Under the pieces are notes generated by a model, which was not told the origin of the DNA, did no database searches, and worked only from the letters and a program-made list of their open reading frames with translations. The translations under genes were made by a program, and so were the position numbers. This document shows, piece by piece, positions 1-6,380 of a DNA stretch of 6,998 bases (positions within the stretch are counted from its first letter, which is position 1; every line of letters starts with the position of its first letter). Source of the DNA: an uncultured Sphingomonas sp. Its GTDB lineage: Bacteria; Pseudomonadota; Alphaproteobacteria; Sphingomonadales; Sphingomonadaceae. The DNA is taken from assembly GCA_934555855.1 (NCBI GenBank), contig CAKTFL010000116.1, positions 1 through 6,998 on the forward strand, read 5' to 3'.

Positions 1-2
1 GC

Positions 3-101
3 AAGCTGTACCTCATCAACTATTCGGCGCCAGCGCTGCATTATTTCGACACCGGCCTGCCTCGCGCTACGGCGATTATGGACAGCGCACGGATCGGCTG
101 A
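3..101 (+). CDS. C-terminal end of an unidentified protein (partial, cut by window start)
   Basis: An open frame enters from the left edge and stops at a TGA at 99-101, leaving 32 visible residues. The end contains LYLINYSAP, then HYFDTG, and finishes in DSARIG. Third codon positions are mostly G or C, as in the confident genes here, which supports real coding. The frame stops just 9 bases before the stop codon of the convergent GH68 gene, as a true gene end would. I do not recognise the family. The Tyr-rich segment could be the edge of a beta-sheet domain, but that is only an impression. Other frames are also open over this short stretch, so confidence is moderate. Confidence 0.5.
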   Translation, partial: KLYLINYSAPALHYFDTGLPRATAIMDSARIG

Positions 102-125
102 GGCCTGCTTCTACAGCACGATCCG
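90..125. terminator. Stem-loop across two convergent stop codons, possible bidirectional terminator
   Basis: CGGATCG (90-96) pairs with CGATCCG (119-125), and GCTG (97-100) pairs with CAGC (114-117). A118 bulges out, giving an 11-bp stem with a 13-base loop (101-113). The hairpin covers the TGA of the plus-strand gene (99-101) and the TAG of GH68 (111-113), where a shared terminator is expected. Neither side has a clear U-tract, so the terminator role is inferred from position and stem strength. Confidence 0.4.
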
Positions 126-1211
126 GGCGCTGGCGCCGTCGAGCTCAAGAGAGAAACCCGGCGCCACGGTGCCGCCGAACGCCGCGCGGCGCAGCTGGCG
201 GGACGAAGCGGGATCGGCGCCTGCAAGGGCGGGATAGTCGACGAAGCTGACGACCTGGCGTTCGCCGGTCACCCACCAGCAATAAGCCTGGAACGGCTCC
301 TCCGGCGGATTGGCCGCAACCAACCCGGTGCCGTTGAGCGGCTCATAGGGTCCGCAAAGGTCCTGGGCGACCATGCCGTACAATCCCGTAGGCGCCATCA
401 GGCCGGAAGCGAAGCGCCGCGCCTGGGTCGACCAAAATAGATAATAGCGGCCGCCGCTGACGACGATATGCGGCCGCTCCAGCTCACTGTTGGCCCCCAG
501 CGCCGTTGCCAGCGGTTGTCGCAGCCGCCACTGGCCGCCCTGTCGAACAGCGATCCCGATCACGCCATCCTCGACCTGATCGATCCATCCCGCCGAGCCG
601 GTGAACAGCAGGTACGCCGACCCGTCCTGGGGATCGCGGCACCAGGTCGGATCGCGAAAACCCTTGACCCGCCCCCGGACCGGTTCAGACTGGCGCGCCA
701 CCGCATAGGTTCGGCCGTCCGCGCGCACCGACTCGATCGGCGGGCTCCAGCCGCCCAGCATCCCCCGCTCGAACCGGCCCGTCGTCTCGAACAGGCGCTG
801 TTCGAACGTGAGCGGCCCGCCCCGCCGCCCGGCGGCGGTGAAGTACATGGTCACCGTCTCGCGATCGTCGGCAAACACCGCCGATCCTGACCATTCTCGG
901 CTACCGGGAGACACGCCCTCCGGCAACGCCTCGCCATGATCCCGCCAGCCGTCCCGGCCCCGGCTGACCAAGCGGATGCGCGCCGAGTCGTGACGCGCCT
1001 CGGGATCGTCCAGACGCGGGGTAGCGAGAAAGAACCACCATGTCTGCCCGTCGAGCATGGCGGTGCCGCCGTCCTGTCGCACGATCGGCCACATGTCCCA
1101 CACATCCATGCCGGCGACGATCGGACGCACCCCGCCGGCGCCGATCACCGGCAGCGCAGCCGCGGGCTGGTCGGCGGCCGCCAATGCCTGCGCGAAGGTC
1201 CACGCCGTCAC
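111..1211 (-). CDS. GH68 beta-fructosyl enzyme, probable intracellular sucrose hydrolase (levansucrase family)
   Basis: GH68 enzymes attack sucrose with an Asp nucleophile and either release fructose to water or transfer it to build fructans. The full catalytic set is present in this 366-residue protein: VWDMWP at 37-42 with nucleophile D39, EWSGSA at 106-111, FRDP at 185-188 with transition-state Asp D187, and ELERPH at 243-248 with acid/base E245. The GLYGMV strand at 277-282 is also typical. It is shorter than SacB-type levansucrases (over 400 residues) and has no signal peptide or membrane segment, so a cytoplasmic site is likely, although Zymomonas GH68 enzymes leave the cell without a cleavable signal. 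At the position of SacB Arg360 (His in Gram-negative levansucrases) it appears to have Gln263, which suggests hydrolysis. The start is GTG at 1209-1211; no in-frame alternative exists before the upstream TAG. It follows the sugar transporter gene after 54 bases, probably in one operon. Confidence 0.92.
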   Translation of the reverse strand: MTAWTFAQALAAADQPAAALPVIGAGGVRPIVAGMDVWDMWPIVRQDGGTAMLDGQTWWFFLATPRLDDPEARHDSARIRLVSRGRDGWRDHGEALPEGVSPGSREWSGSAVFADDRETVTMYFTAAGRRGGPLTFEQRLFETTGRFERGMLGGWSPPIESVRADGRTYAVARQSEPVRGRVKGFRDPTWCRDPQDGSAYLLFTGSAGWIDQVEDGVIGIAVRQGGQWRLRQPLATALGANSELERPHIVVSGGRYYLFWSTQARRFASGLMAPTGLYGMVAQDLCGPYEPLNGTGLVAANPPEEPFQAYCWWVTGERQVVSFVDYPALAGADPASSRQLRRAAFGGTVAPGFSLELDGASARIVL

Positions 1212-1255
1212 GGGATGACGCGCCTGAAGGGGCGATCGAGCGATCGCACGGCCAT
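1208..1255 (-). CDS. Possible 15-codon leader ORF overlapping the GH68 start (GTGA)
   Basis: Between the transporter stop and the GH68 GTG lies an ATG (1253-1255) with a much better ribosome-binding site than the GTG has. It opens a 15-residue frame beginning MAVRSLDRP. Its TGA (1208-1210) overlaps the GH68 GTG start (1209-1211) as GTGA, the arrangement expected for translational coupling. The peptide matches nothing I know. It may instead be chance, or the true 5' end of GH68 displaced by a frameshift or sequencing error. Inside it, the palindrome CGATCG occurs twice (1233-1238, 1241-1246), separated by two bases. Confidence 0.22.
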   Translation of the reverse strand: MAVRSLDRPFRRVIP

Positions 1256-1259
1256 CGCG

Positions 1260-1266
1260 CTTCCTC
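1260..1266 (-). promoter_or_regulatory. Strong Shine-Dalgarno (GAGGAAG) ahead of the leader ORF
   Basis: On the minus strand GAGGAAG begins at the last base of the transporter TAG stop and lies 4 bases before the ATG at 1253-1255. The GH68 GTG itself has only a weak AGG about 11 bases upstream. Ribosomes for GH68 may therefore be recruited here and passed on through the leader frame. Confidence 0.4.
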
Positions 1267-2639
1267 TACCCGTCCGCAGCCGGGCGCAGGCCGGCCCCGG
1301 AATGCTGCGTCGCGCCCACCGGCAATCCCTCGGCATTGCGCTGATGAACGCGGAACACAGCGGCAGCAGCGCAGAACAGCAATGCCCCGCACAGGGTCAG
1401 CACCTGACGCGGCTCACCTCCCAGCAGCGGCCAGTAGTAAAAAGGCAAAGTCGCCGCGAGCAGCAGCATCGGGATCACGATCAGCATGTTGAAGATGCCC
1501 ATATAGACGCCCGTCCGTTCCGGTGGGATCGAACCCGCCAGGATGACATAAGGGTTGCCCATGATGCTGGCCCAGCCGATGCCGATGCCGATTGCCGGGA
1601 TGAACAAGGCACATTTGTCCGTCACATAGGGCAGACACGACATGCCGGCCCCGGCAAGCAGCAGGCAGGCGGCGTGGAGGCGCGCCGCCCCGATCCGCTT
1701 CGCCAGCGGCACCATCGCGAACGCGGCGACAAATGCGATGCCATTGTACCAGGCGGCCATTTCGCCATTGGTCAGCACCGCGGATCGGAAGCTCGCGGAG
1801 GTCGGATCGGCGGTGCCATAAACCGAACGGCCGATCGCATGAATGACATAGGCCCAATAGGCGGCCATCGCATACCATTGGAACAGGCTCATCAGCGCGA
1901 GCTTCCGCATCGCGAGCGGCATGTCGTGGATCGCGACGCCAATCTCCTTCAGGGCGGCGCCGGGACCCTTGGCCTCGTTCGCAATGCGCGATCGCTGGGC
2001 GGGGCTCAACGGCAGTTCCGGCACGCGCAGGATCGAATACAGGATCGTACCCAGCGACAGGATAGCGCCGGCCATGAAGGCGATGCGCGCCGTATAGGGA
2101 ATGTTGTGCGCGTCGACCCAGTCACGGCTTATCCCCGTCCAGACCAGCAATGACGGGGTCAGGAAGGCGAGCATCTGGGCAAGTCCGGTAAACGCCGACT
2201 GGGTCAGGAAACCGGCCTGATGCTGGTCCTGGTTCAGACGGTCGGAAACATAGGCGCGATACGGCTCCATGGTGATGTTGTTGCCGGCGTCGAGGATCCA
2301 CAGCATCGACGCGGCCATCAGCAGCGACGACGACAAGGGCATGAAGAACAGCCCGATCGCGCACAGCAGCGCGCCGGCCAGAAAATAGGGCGTGCGCCGC
2401 CCGAGGCGGGAATTGGTGCGGTCGGACCAGGCGCCGATCAGCGGCTGGACAATCAGCCCGGTGACAGGCCCGGCCAGTTGCAGCAGCGGCAGCGCAGCCT
2501 CCGACGCGCCGAGATAGCCGTAGATCGGCGCCATGTTCCCCTGTTGCAGTCCGAAACTGAACTGCAGCCCCAGGAAGCCGAGGTTCATCTCAAGGATGCG
2601 AGCGGTCGACAGCCGTGGCTTCCGTTCGGGCACGTCCAT
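1266..2639 (-). CDS. SLC45/SUT-like MFS sugar:cation symporter, probable sucrose importer
   Basis: This is a 457-residue, strongly hydrophobic protein with about 12 membrane segments, of the GPH/SLC45 branch of the major facilitator superfamily, which brings in disaccharides, mainly sucrose or maltose, with H+ or Na+. The diagnostic stretch runs from about residue 55: LLQLAGPVTGLIVQPL, then IGAWSDR, then NSRLGRRTPY at 76-85. It closely follows the plant and bacterial sucrose-transporter pattern of a GP-G-IVQP helix followed by a loop with SDR, SR and GRRRP-like residues. The start is set at ATG 2637-2639. The ATG nine bases upstream (2646-2648) directly abuts the GGAGG ribosome-binding site, which is too close, while this one has 9-base spacing. 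It is first in an operon with GH68 and divergent from GH97, so sucrose is the best substrate guess. Maltose or another glucoside remains possible. It resembles in role the SuxC importer of xanthomonads. Confidence 0.92.
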   Translation of the reverse strand: MDVPERKPRLSTARILEMNLGFLGLQFSFGLQQGNMAPIYGYLGASEAALPLLQLAGPVTGLIVQPLIGAWSDRTNSRLGRRTPYFLAGALLCAIGLFFMPLSSSLLMAASMLWILDAGNNITMEPYRAYVSDRLNQDQHQAGFLTQSAFTGLAQMLAFLTPSLLVWTGISRDWVDAHNIPYTARIAFMAGAILSLGTILYSILRVPELPLSPAQRSRIANEAKGPGAALKEIGVAIHDMPLAMRKLALMSLFQWYAMAAYWAYVIHAIGRSVYGTADPTSASFRSAVLTNGEMAAWYNGIAFVAAFAMVPLAKRIGAARLHAACLLLAGAGMSCLPYVTDKCALFIPAIGIGIGWASIMGNPYVILAGSIPPERTGVYMGIFNMLIVIPMLLLAATLPFYYWPLLGGEPRQVLTLCGALLFCAAAAVFRVHQRNAEGLPVGATQHSGAGLRPAADG

Positions 2640-2648
2640 GCCGGCCAT

Positions 2649-2653
2649 CCTCC
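2649..2653 (-). promoter_or_regulatory. Shine-Dalgarno GGAGG that decides the transporter start
   Basis: GGAGG on the minus strand touches the first ATG (2646-2648) with no spacing and sits 9 bases from the second (2637-2639). Ribosome geometry favours the second ATG, three codons further in. Confidence 0.65.
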
Positions 2654-2688
2654 GGTCCCAGGAGCCGTCTTCGCGACTTCCACGGCCG

Positions 2689-2716
2689 ATCCTAGCCGCT
2701 TAGATCACGATAGCAA
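2689..2716 (-). promoter_or_regulatory. Candidate sigma-70-like promoter for the transporter-GH68 operon
   Basis: Reading the minus strand, TTGCTA (2711-2716) is followed by a 16-base spacer and TAGGAT (2689-2694). Each hexamer matches four of six consensus bases. It lies about 50 bases upstream of the transporter start. Such matches are weak evidence in this genome type; the location in the divergent gap is the main support. Confidence 0.33.
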
Positions 2717-2729
2717 CAAACGATTGCGG
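2714..2729. promoter_or_regulatory. LacI-family-like operator candidate
   Basis: CAACAAACGATTGCGG is an imperfect palindrome around a central CG with an AAACG core, as in LacI/GalR-family operators. Comparing the half-sites GATTGCGG and GTTTGTTG, five of eight positions agree. It overlaps the -35 of the candidate transporter promoter, so a bound repressor would block it. Sucrose loci in related bacteria are often under LacI-type control, but no such regulator gene is visible in this window. Confidence 0.28.
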
Positions 2730-2820
2730 TCGGTGACTTGCCGAGGTTGACACTCCCCGTCGCCGATTGCAGTTTCCCGGCACACAGCTTCCCACCGGGC
2801 ACGACAGGACTTTCAATCGG
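2721..2820. repeat. Three CGATTG words in the divergent control region
   Basis: CGATTGCGGT (2721-2730) recurs as CGATTGCAGT (2764-2773), 9 of 10 bases, with starts 43 bases apart, close to four helical turns. A third copy is inverted: CAATCGG (2814-2820) mirrors CCGATTG (2763-2769). The copies lie at the candidate transporter promoter, in the candidate GH97 promoter and in the GH97 leader. They could be repeated binding sites for one regulator. The short word also occurs in a few coding regions here. Confidence 0.3.
2747..2775 (+). promoter_or_regulatory. Candidate promoter for the GH97 gene
   Basis: A perfect TTGACA stands at 2747-2752. With a 17-base spacer the -10 would be CAGTTT (2770-2775), a poor match, so an activator may be needed or the call may be wrong. 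The GH97 start codon lies about 90 bases downstream, leaving a leader of roughly 80 bases. Confidence 0.33.
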
Positions 2821-2851
2821 ATCGTCCCCGACCGTCAGGGCAGCGACAAGA

Positions 2852-2857
2852 AGGGGG
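2852..2857 (+). promoter_or_regulatory. Shine-Dalgarno-like AGGGGG that decides the GH97 start
   Basis: This purine block lies 6 bases before the ATG at 2864-2866. That ATG opens a proper signal peptide. The frame runs upstream to an ATG at 2738, but that would add 42 residues without signal character and run through the promoter region. Confidence 0.6.
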
Positions 2858-2863
2858 ATCCAC

Positions 2864-4918
2864 ATGCCGCTGTCCATGAAAGCCGGTCTGCTTGCCGGGG
2901 CGCTCGCAATAGCAACGTCGGTCGACGCTCGCACCCTGCCCGCGACAAAGCCGGCACCGACCGCGTTCATGTCAGGCCAAGATGGCGGCGCCAGGCCCGC
3001 GCTGAACGGCGAAACGGCCCGGGGAACGGCCAGGATAACCTCCCCGGACGGCACGATCGAATTTGCACTGGTGGCCGGTCCGTCAGGCGAGCCCAGCTAT
3101 ACCGTGGTCCGCCGGGGCGAGGCAGTGCTTGCGCCGTCGAGATTGGGTTTCGCCTTCACCAACGGCAAGCGTACCGACGCCTTCCGCATGGGACAGATAA
3201 CCCGTTCGACTGTCGATCGCACCCTGCCGGTAGTGATCGGCCGCACCAGCCGTGCCCGCGACCACTATAATGAGATGGTGGTGCCGCTGGAGAATGCCAC
3301 GGGCGGCCCCGTCGCCATGCGCCTGATCGTGCGCGCATATGACGATGGATTGGCATTCCGCTATGTACTGAAGGGCGGCACCGCACCGATCGAGATCCGC
3401 GGCGAGCGGACCGGCTTCTATTTCGCGGCGGACGCCCATTGCTGGGGCCTGAACGTCGGCCGCACGACGTCCAGCCATGAGGGCGAGTTCGATCCGGTCC
3501 GCATGTCCTCAATCCGCGCCTATAACATGTACGACGCGCCGCTTCTTTGCCGCACTTCCACCGGTTCGACCAACATGCTGTTCGGCGAAGCGGACCTGAC
3601 CGATTATGCGGGCACCTATTTCAGCGGGCGCGAGGATGGTGGCCTCGGCATCGAGACGGTGCAGGCTTCCCTCCCCGACGACAAGCGCGTCGCCGTGCGT
3701 CAGCCTGCCGGCCACGACTTGGTGACGCCCTGGCGCGTGGTGCTGATGGCCGATCGCGCGGGCGACCTCATCGCTTCAAATACGATCGGCAATCTCAACC
3801 CGCAGCCGACCGGCGATTTTTCCTGGGTGAAGCCAGGCAAGTCGGCATGGGACTGGTGGTCGGGACCGTTCGTCCAGAAGGCCGACCCCGGCCGTATGGA
3901 CATGGCGACGCTCAAGACCTTCATCGATTTCGCCGGCCGTTCAGCGCTGCAGTATATGATGGTCGATGAGGGTTGGTCACTCCGGTCCGGGATCGGTGGC
4001 TCGGCGCCATCAGACACGGACATTACTCAGACGCAACCCTGGCTCAACATGCCCGAGTTGGTCGCCTATGCGAAGGCTCGGAAGGTCGGCCTGATGCTCT
4101 GGCTGCAATGGAGCCAGCTCGACGCGCGGCTGGACGAAGCGCTCGACCAATATGCCCGCTGGGGGATCAAGGGCATCAAGGTCGATTTCATGGACCGGAA
4201 CGATCAGCAGATGGTCGCCTATTATCATCGAGTCCTCGCGGCGGCTGCGAAGCGCCACCTGACGGTCAACTTCCACGGCGCCTATCCGCCCACCGGCCTC
4301 GCCCGGACCTGGCCGAACTTCGTCACCCAGGAGGGCGTGATGGGTGCCGAGTACAATAAATGGTCGCGGCGCGTGACGCCGCAGCACAATGTCCGGCTTG
4401 CCTATACACGGCTGGTTCTCGGCCCGATGGATTATACGCCCGGCGGCTTCCGCAACCGTACGCCTGCTACCTTCGCCATCGTCAACTCCCCGCCCCAGGT
4501 GCAGACGTCACGTGCCGCCGCGCTGGCGATGTACGTGGTCTATGAAAGCCCGGTGGCAATGGTGTCCGACAGCCCCGATGCTTATGCGGGCGTTCCCGAG
4601 TTCGACTTCATCAGCCAGGTCCCGACGTCATGGGACGAAACGCGCTTTCTCGATGGCGACATCGACAGTCATGTTGTCGTCGCGCGTCGTCGCGGCCGCG
4701 ATTGGTATATCGGCGCGCTCAACGGATCCGAGCCGCGCGCCGTGGACCTGAAGCTGGACTGGCTCGGTCAGGGAGCGTGGACGGCCGAGATCAGGCAGGA
4801 CGGCGCGCAACCGACCCTGACGCGGACGGAGCGGCGCAGCGTTACGGCGGACGATCACATCACCCTGCAACTCGCCGGTGCCGGCGGTGCGGTGGTCAGA
4901 CTGGTGCCCCGGCGCTGA
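2864..4918 (+). CDS. Exported GH97 glycoside hydrolase, retaining type, probable alpha-galactosidase
   Basis: This 684-residue protein begins with a short signal peptide (basic K6, hydrophobic core 7-18, likely cleavage after VDA at 20-22), so it acts in the periplasm or outside. The N-terminal beta-sandwich of GH97 starts near SPDGTIEF (60-67). The barrel opens at WDWW (329-332) and carries MMVDEGW (365-371), KVDF (439-442), EGVMGAE (490-496) and GPMDYTPG (520-527). A beta-rich C-terminal domain follows from about 590. GH97 has inverting alpha-glucosidases (SusB) and retaining alpha-galactosidases (Bacteroides BtGH97b). In the latter the nucleophile and acid/base, D415 and E470, are 55 residues apart; here D441 and E496 are also 55 apart. 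SusB's base Glu in its HEAVR motif is replaced by Gly472 in HGAY. E490 matches the conserved calcium-site Glu. The retaining mechanism is well supported, while galactose specificity is inferred. The gene is transcribed divergently from the sucrose operon, suggesting release of sucrose from raffinose-type sugars. Confidence 0.95.
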   Translation: MPLSMKAGLLAGALAIATSVDARTLPATKPAPTAFMSGQDGGARPALNGETARGTARITSPDGTIEFALVAGPSGEPSYTVVRRGEAVLAPSRLGFAFTNGKRTDAFRMGQITRSTVDRTLPVVIGRTSRARDHYNEMVVPLENATGGPVAMRLIVRAYDDGLAFRYVLKGGTAPIEIRGERTGFYFAADAHCWGLNVGRTTSSHEGEFDPVRMSSIRAYNMYDAPLLCRTSTGSTNMLFGEADLTDYAGTYFSGREDGGLGIETVQASLPDDKRVAVRQPAGHDLVTPWRVVLMADRAGDLIASNTIGNLNPQPTGDFSWVKPGKSAWDWWSGPFVQKADPGRMDMATLKTFIDFAGRSALQYMMVDEGWSLRSGIGGSAPSDTDITQTQPWLNMPELVAYAKARKVGLMLWLQWSQLDARLDEALDQYARWGIKGIKVDFMDRNDQQMVAYYHRVLAAAAKRHLTVNFHGAYPPTGLARTWPNFVTQEGVMGAEYNKWSRRVTPQHNVRLAYTRLVLGPMDYTPGGFRNRTPATFAIVNSPPQVQTSRAAALAMYVVYESPVAMVSDSPDAYAGVPEFDFISQVPTSWDETRFLDGDIDSHVVVARRRGRDWYIGALNGSEPRAVDLKLDWLGQGAWTAEIRQDGAQPTLTRTERRSVTADDHITLQLAGAGGAVVRLVPRR

Positions 4919-4955
4919 CCGATCTCACCGGGGGCTACCGCCAGCCGAGCGCCGG
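4909..4955. repeat. 8-bp inverted repeat across the GH97/LLM convergent stops
   Basis: CCGGCGCT (4909-4916) and AGCGCCGG (4948-4955) are perfect complements flanking a 31-base loop. Inside it a small stem GGCT (4933-4936)/AGCC (4943-4946) could form. The stops of the two convergent genes are only 16 bases apart, so any terminator must overlap coding sequence. There is no U-tract, and GC-rich inverted repeats arise easily here. Confidence 0.2.
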
Positions 4956-5951
4956 CGCGACGTGCGTCAGCACGGCTTCAATCACCTGCGCGTTGTAGGC
5001 GACGCCTAGCTGGTTGGGCACGGTGAGCAGCAACGTGTCGGCCTCGGCGATCGCTTCGTCACCACGCAACTGGTCGATCAGCCGATCGGGCTCATCGGCA
5101 TAGGAGCGCCCGAAGACCGCGCGCATATTGTCGATCACTCCGAGCTGATCACTGCTGCCGCCTCGCCCGAAATAGGCCCGGTCGAGATCGCTGATCAGCG
5201 CGAAGATTGATCGTGACACCGACACGCGTGGCTCCCGGTCGTGTCCGGCCTCCTTCCACGCCTGGCGATAGGCACGGATCTGCTGCGCCTGCTGGACGTG
5301 GAACGGCTCTCCCGACTCGTCGGCCTTCAGTGTCGAGCTTTGCAGGTTCATCCCGGCGTGAGCCGCCCATCGGGCGGTGGCGTCCGACGCCGATCCCCAC
5401 CAGATCCGCTCGCGCAGACCCGGTGCGTGCGGTTCCAGGCGGAGAAGTCCCGGCGGGTTGGGGAACATCGGGCGGGGATTCGGCTCGGCGAACCCCTGCC
5501 CGCGCAGCAGGTCCAGGAACATTTCGGCATGGCGTCTGCCCATGTCGGCCTCGCTCTCACCCTCGCCGGGCGCATAGCCGAAATAGCGCCAGCCCTCGGT
5601 GACCTGCTCGGGCGAGCCACGGCTGATGCCCAGCTGAAGGCGGCCGCCGCTGATCAGATCCGCCGCCCCCGCATCCTCGACCATGTAGAAGGGGTTCTCA
5701 TAGCGCATGTCGATGACGCCGGTGCCGATCTCGATCCGGCTCGTCTTCGCCCCGACCGCGGCGAGCAGCGGAAACGGCGATGCCAGCTGCTGCGCGAAAT
5801 GGTGCACGCGGAAATAGGCGCCGTCTGCTCCAAGCTCTTCGGCTGCGACGGCGAGATCGATCGACTGAAGCAGGACGTCGGCGGCGGTGCGCGTCGCAGA
5901 TTGCGACGAGGTGGACCAGTGGCCGAATGACAGGAAGCCGATCTTCTTCAT
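4935..5951 (-). CDS. LLM-class flavin-dependent oxidoreductase (bacterial luciferase-like)
   Basis: This 338-residue protein fits the luciferase-like monooxygenase family of single-domain TIM barrels that oxidise substrates with FMN or, in some branches, use F420. The start MKKIGFLSFGHW is the first beta-strand of the fold. FRVHHF (47-52) corresponds to the usual EHHF-like strand, TGVIDMRYENP (77-87) to the strand and loop near the flavin, and GRLQLGISRGSPE (103-115) to the conserved flavin-phosphate-side segment. The C-terminal VPNQLG also fits. The ATG at 5949-5951 is chosen because GAGGGA lies just upstream. The frame extends 32 residues further up, but that part is Ser/Arg-rich and unlike the family. 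The gene lies 49 bases after the SnoaL-like gene, probably co-transcribed, and ends 16 bases from convergent GH97. The substrate cannot be told; no F420 genes are seen, so FMN is the default guess. Confidence 0.92.
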   Translation of the reverse strand: MKKIGFLSFGHWSTSSQSATRTAADVLLQSIDLAVAAEELGADGAYFRVHHFAQQLASPFPLLAAVGAKTSRIEIGTGVIDMRYENPFYMVEDAGAADLISGGRLQLGISRGSPEQVTEGWRYFGYAPGEGESEADMGRRHAEMFLDLLRGQGFAEPNPRPMFPNPPGLLRLEPHAPGLRERIWWGSASDATARWAAHAGMNLQSSTLKADESGEPFHVQQAQQIRAYRQAWKEAGHDREPRVSVSRSIFALISDLDRAYFGRGGSSDQLGVIDNMRAVFGRSYADEPDRLIDQLRGDEAIAEADTLLLTVPNQLGVAYNAQVIEAVLTHVAPALGWR

Positions 5952-6000
5952 CTCGTCCCTCACGAAAAGGTCGGGGTCGTGCCCACCGTCACACCGTCCG

Positions 6001-6369
6001 TTATTGCTGCGCGTCGAAGAAGAAGAAATGCTCCGCGATCTTGCCATCCCTGACCCGTGCGACGTCGCCGCCGCTAGGAAGGATCTGGCCCGACGCCGTG
6101 CCCTGCCATCTTGCCATCGCGACCCCGAGGTGACTTGCCGGCGACCAGGTCACCTCGAACCGGAAGGCTGGCGGCATGTCGGCCAGCACGCCAGCCACCA
6201 CCGCCGATATCGCCTCATGCCCCTCGATCGATCGTTCCGGCTCTAAGATGCGGGCGCTGGCATCGTAGAGTTCTGCAATGGCGCTCAGGCGGCGTGTGTC
6301 GTCACGTTCGTTCCAAACCCGCTCGATACTGTCTTCGAGCAGTTTGGTCTCGGTCGCATCGTTCGACAT
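6001..6369 (-). CDS. SnoaL-like / NTF2-fold small protein
   Basis: This 122-residue protein has the size and layout of the SnoaL-like, NTF2-fold family: an N-terminal helical part containing VWNERD (18-23) and AELYDASA (32-39), then strands with FRFEVTW, VAMARWQGTA and a C-terminal strand with RVRDGKIAEHFFFF. The family uses a cone-shaped pocket either as a small enzyme (cyclase, isomerase, hydrolase) or simply to bind ligands, so no reaction can be assigned. There is no signal peptide, so it is cytoplasmic. The start ATG (6367-6369) has GAGG 5 bases upstream. It lies 48 bases downstream of parB and 49 bases upstream of the LLM oxidoreductase on the same strand. Pairing with a flavin oxidoreductase suggests joint action on a small organic molecule, but this is inference. 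Confidence 0.86.
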   Translation of the reverse strand: MSNDATETKLLEDSIERVWNERDDTRRLSAIAELYDASARILEPERSIEGHEAISAVVAGVLADMPPAFRFEVTWSPASHLGVAMARWQGTASGQILPSGGDVARVRDGKIAEHFFFFDAQQ

Positions 6370-6380
6370 GCCCGCCTCAC

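Noticed and set aside
936..2153. Long plus-strand open frame (405 codons) antisense to the transporter and GH68
   Set aside because: Its translation is rich in Arg, His and Gln with no recognisable fold, and both strands' frames stay open because of high GC. The minus-strand frames here are clear families with intact motifs.
2640..2648. First ATG of the transporter frame as the start
   Set aside because: It directly abuts GGAGG with no spacing, so the ATG at 2637-2639 is the better start. The difference is only three residues and does not affect function.
2738..2863. 42-residue upstream extension of the GH97 frame
   Set aside because: It crosses the candidate promoter, has no signal-peptide character and lacks an SD. 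The ATG at 2864 has an SD at proper spacing and begins a signal peptide.
5952..6047. 32-residue upstream extension of the LLM frame
   Set aside because: The extension is Ser/Arg-rich, overlaps the end of the SnoaL-like gene and precedes the natural first strand of the fold. The ATG at 5951 has its own SD.
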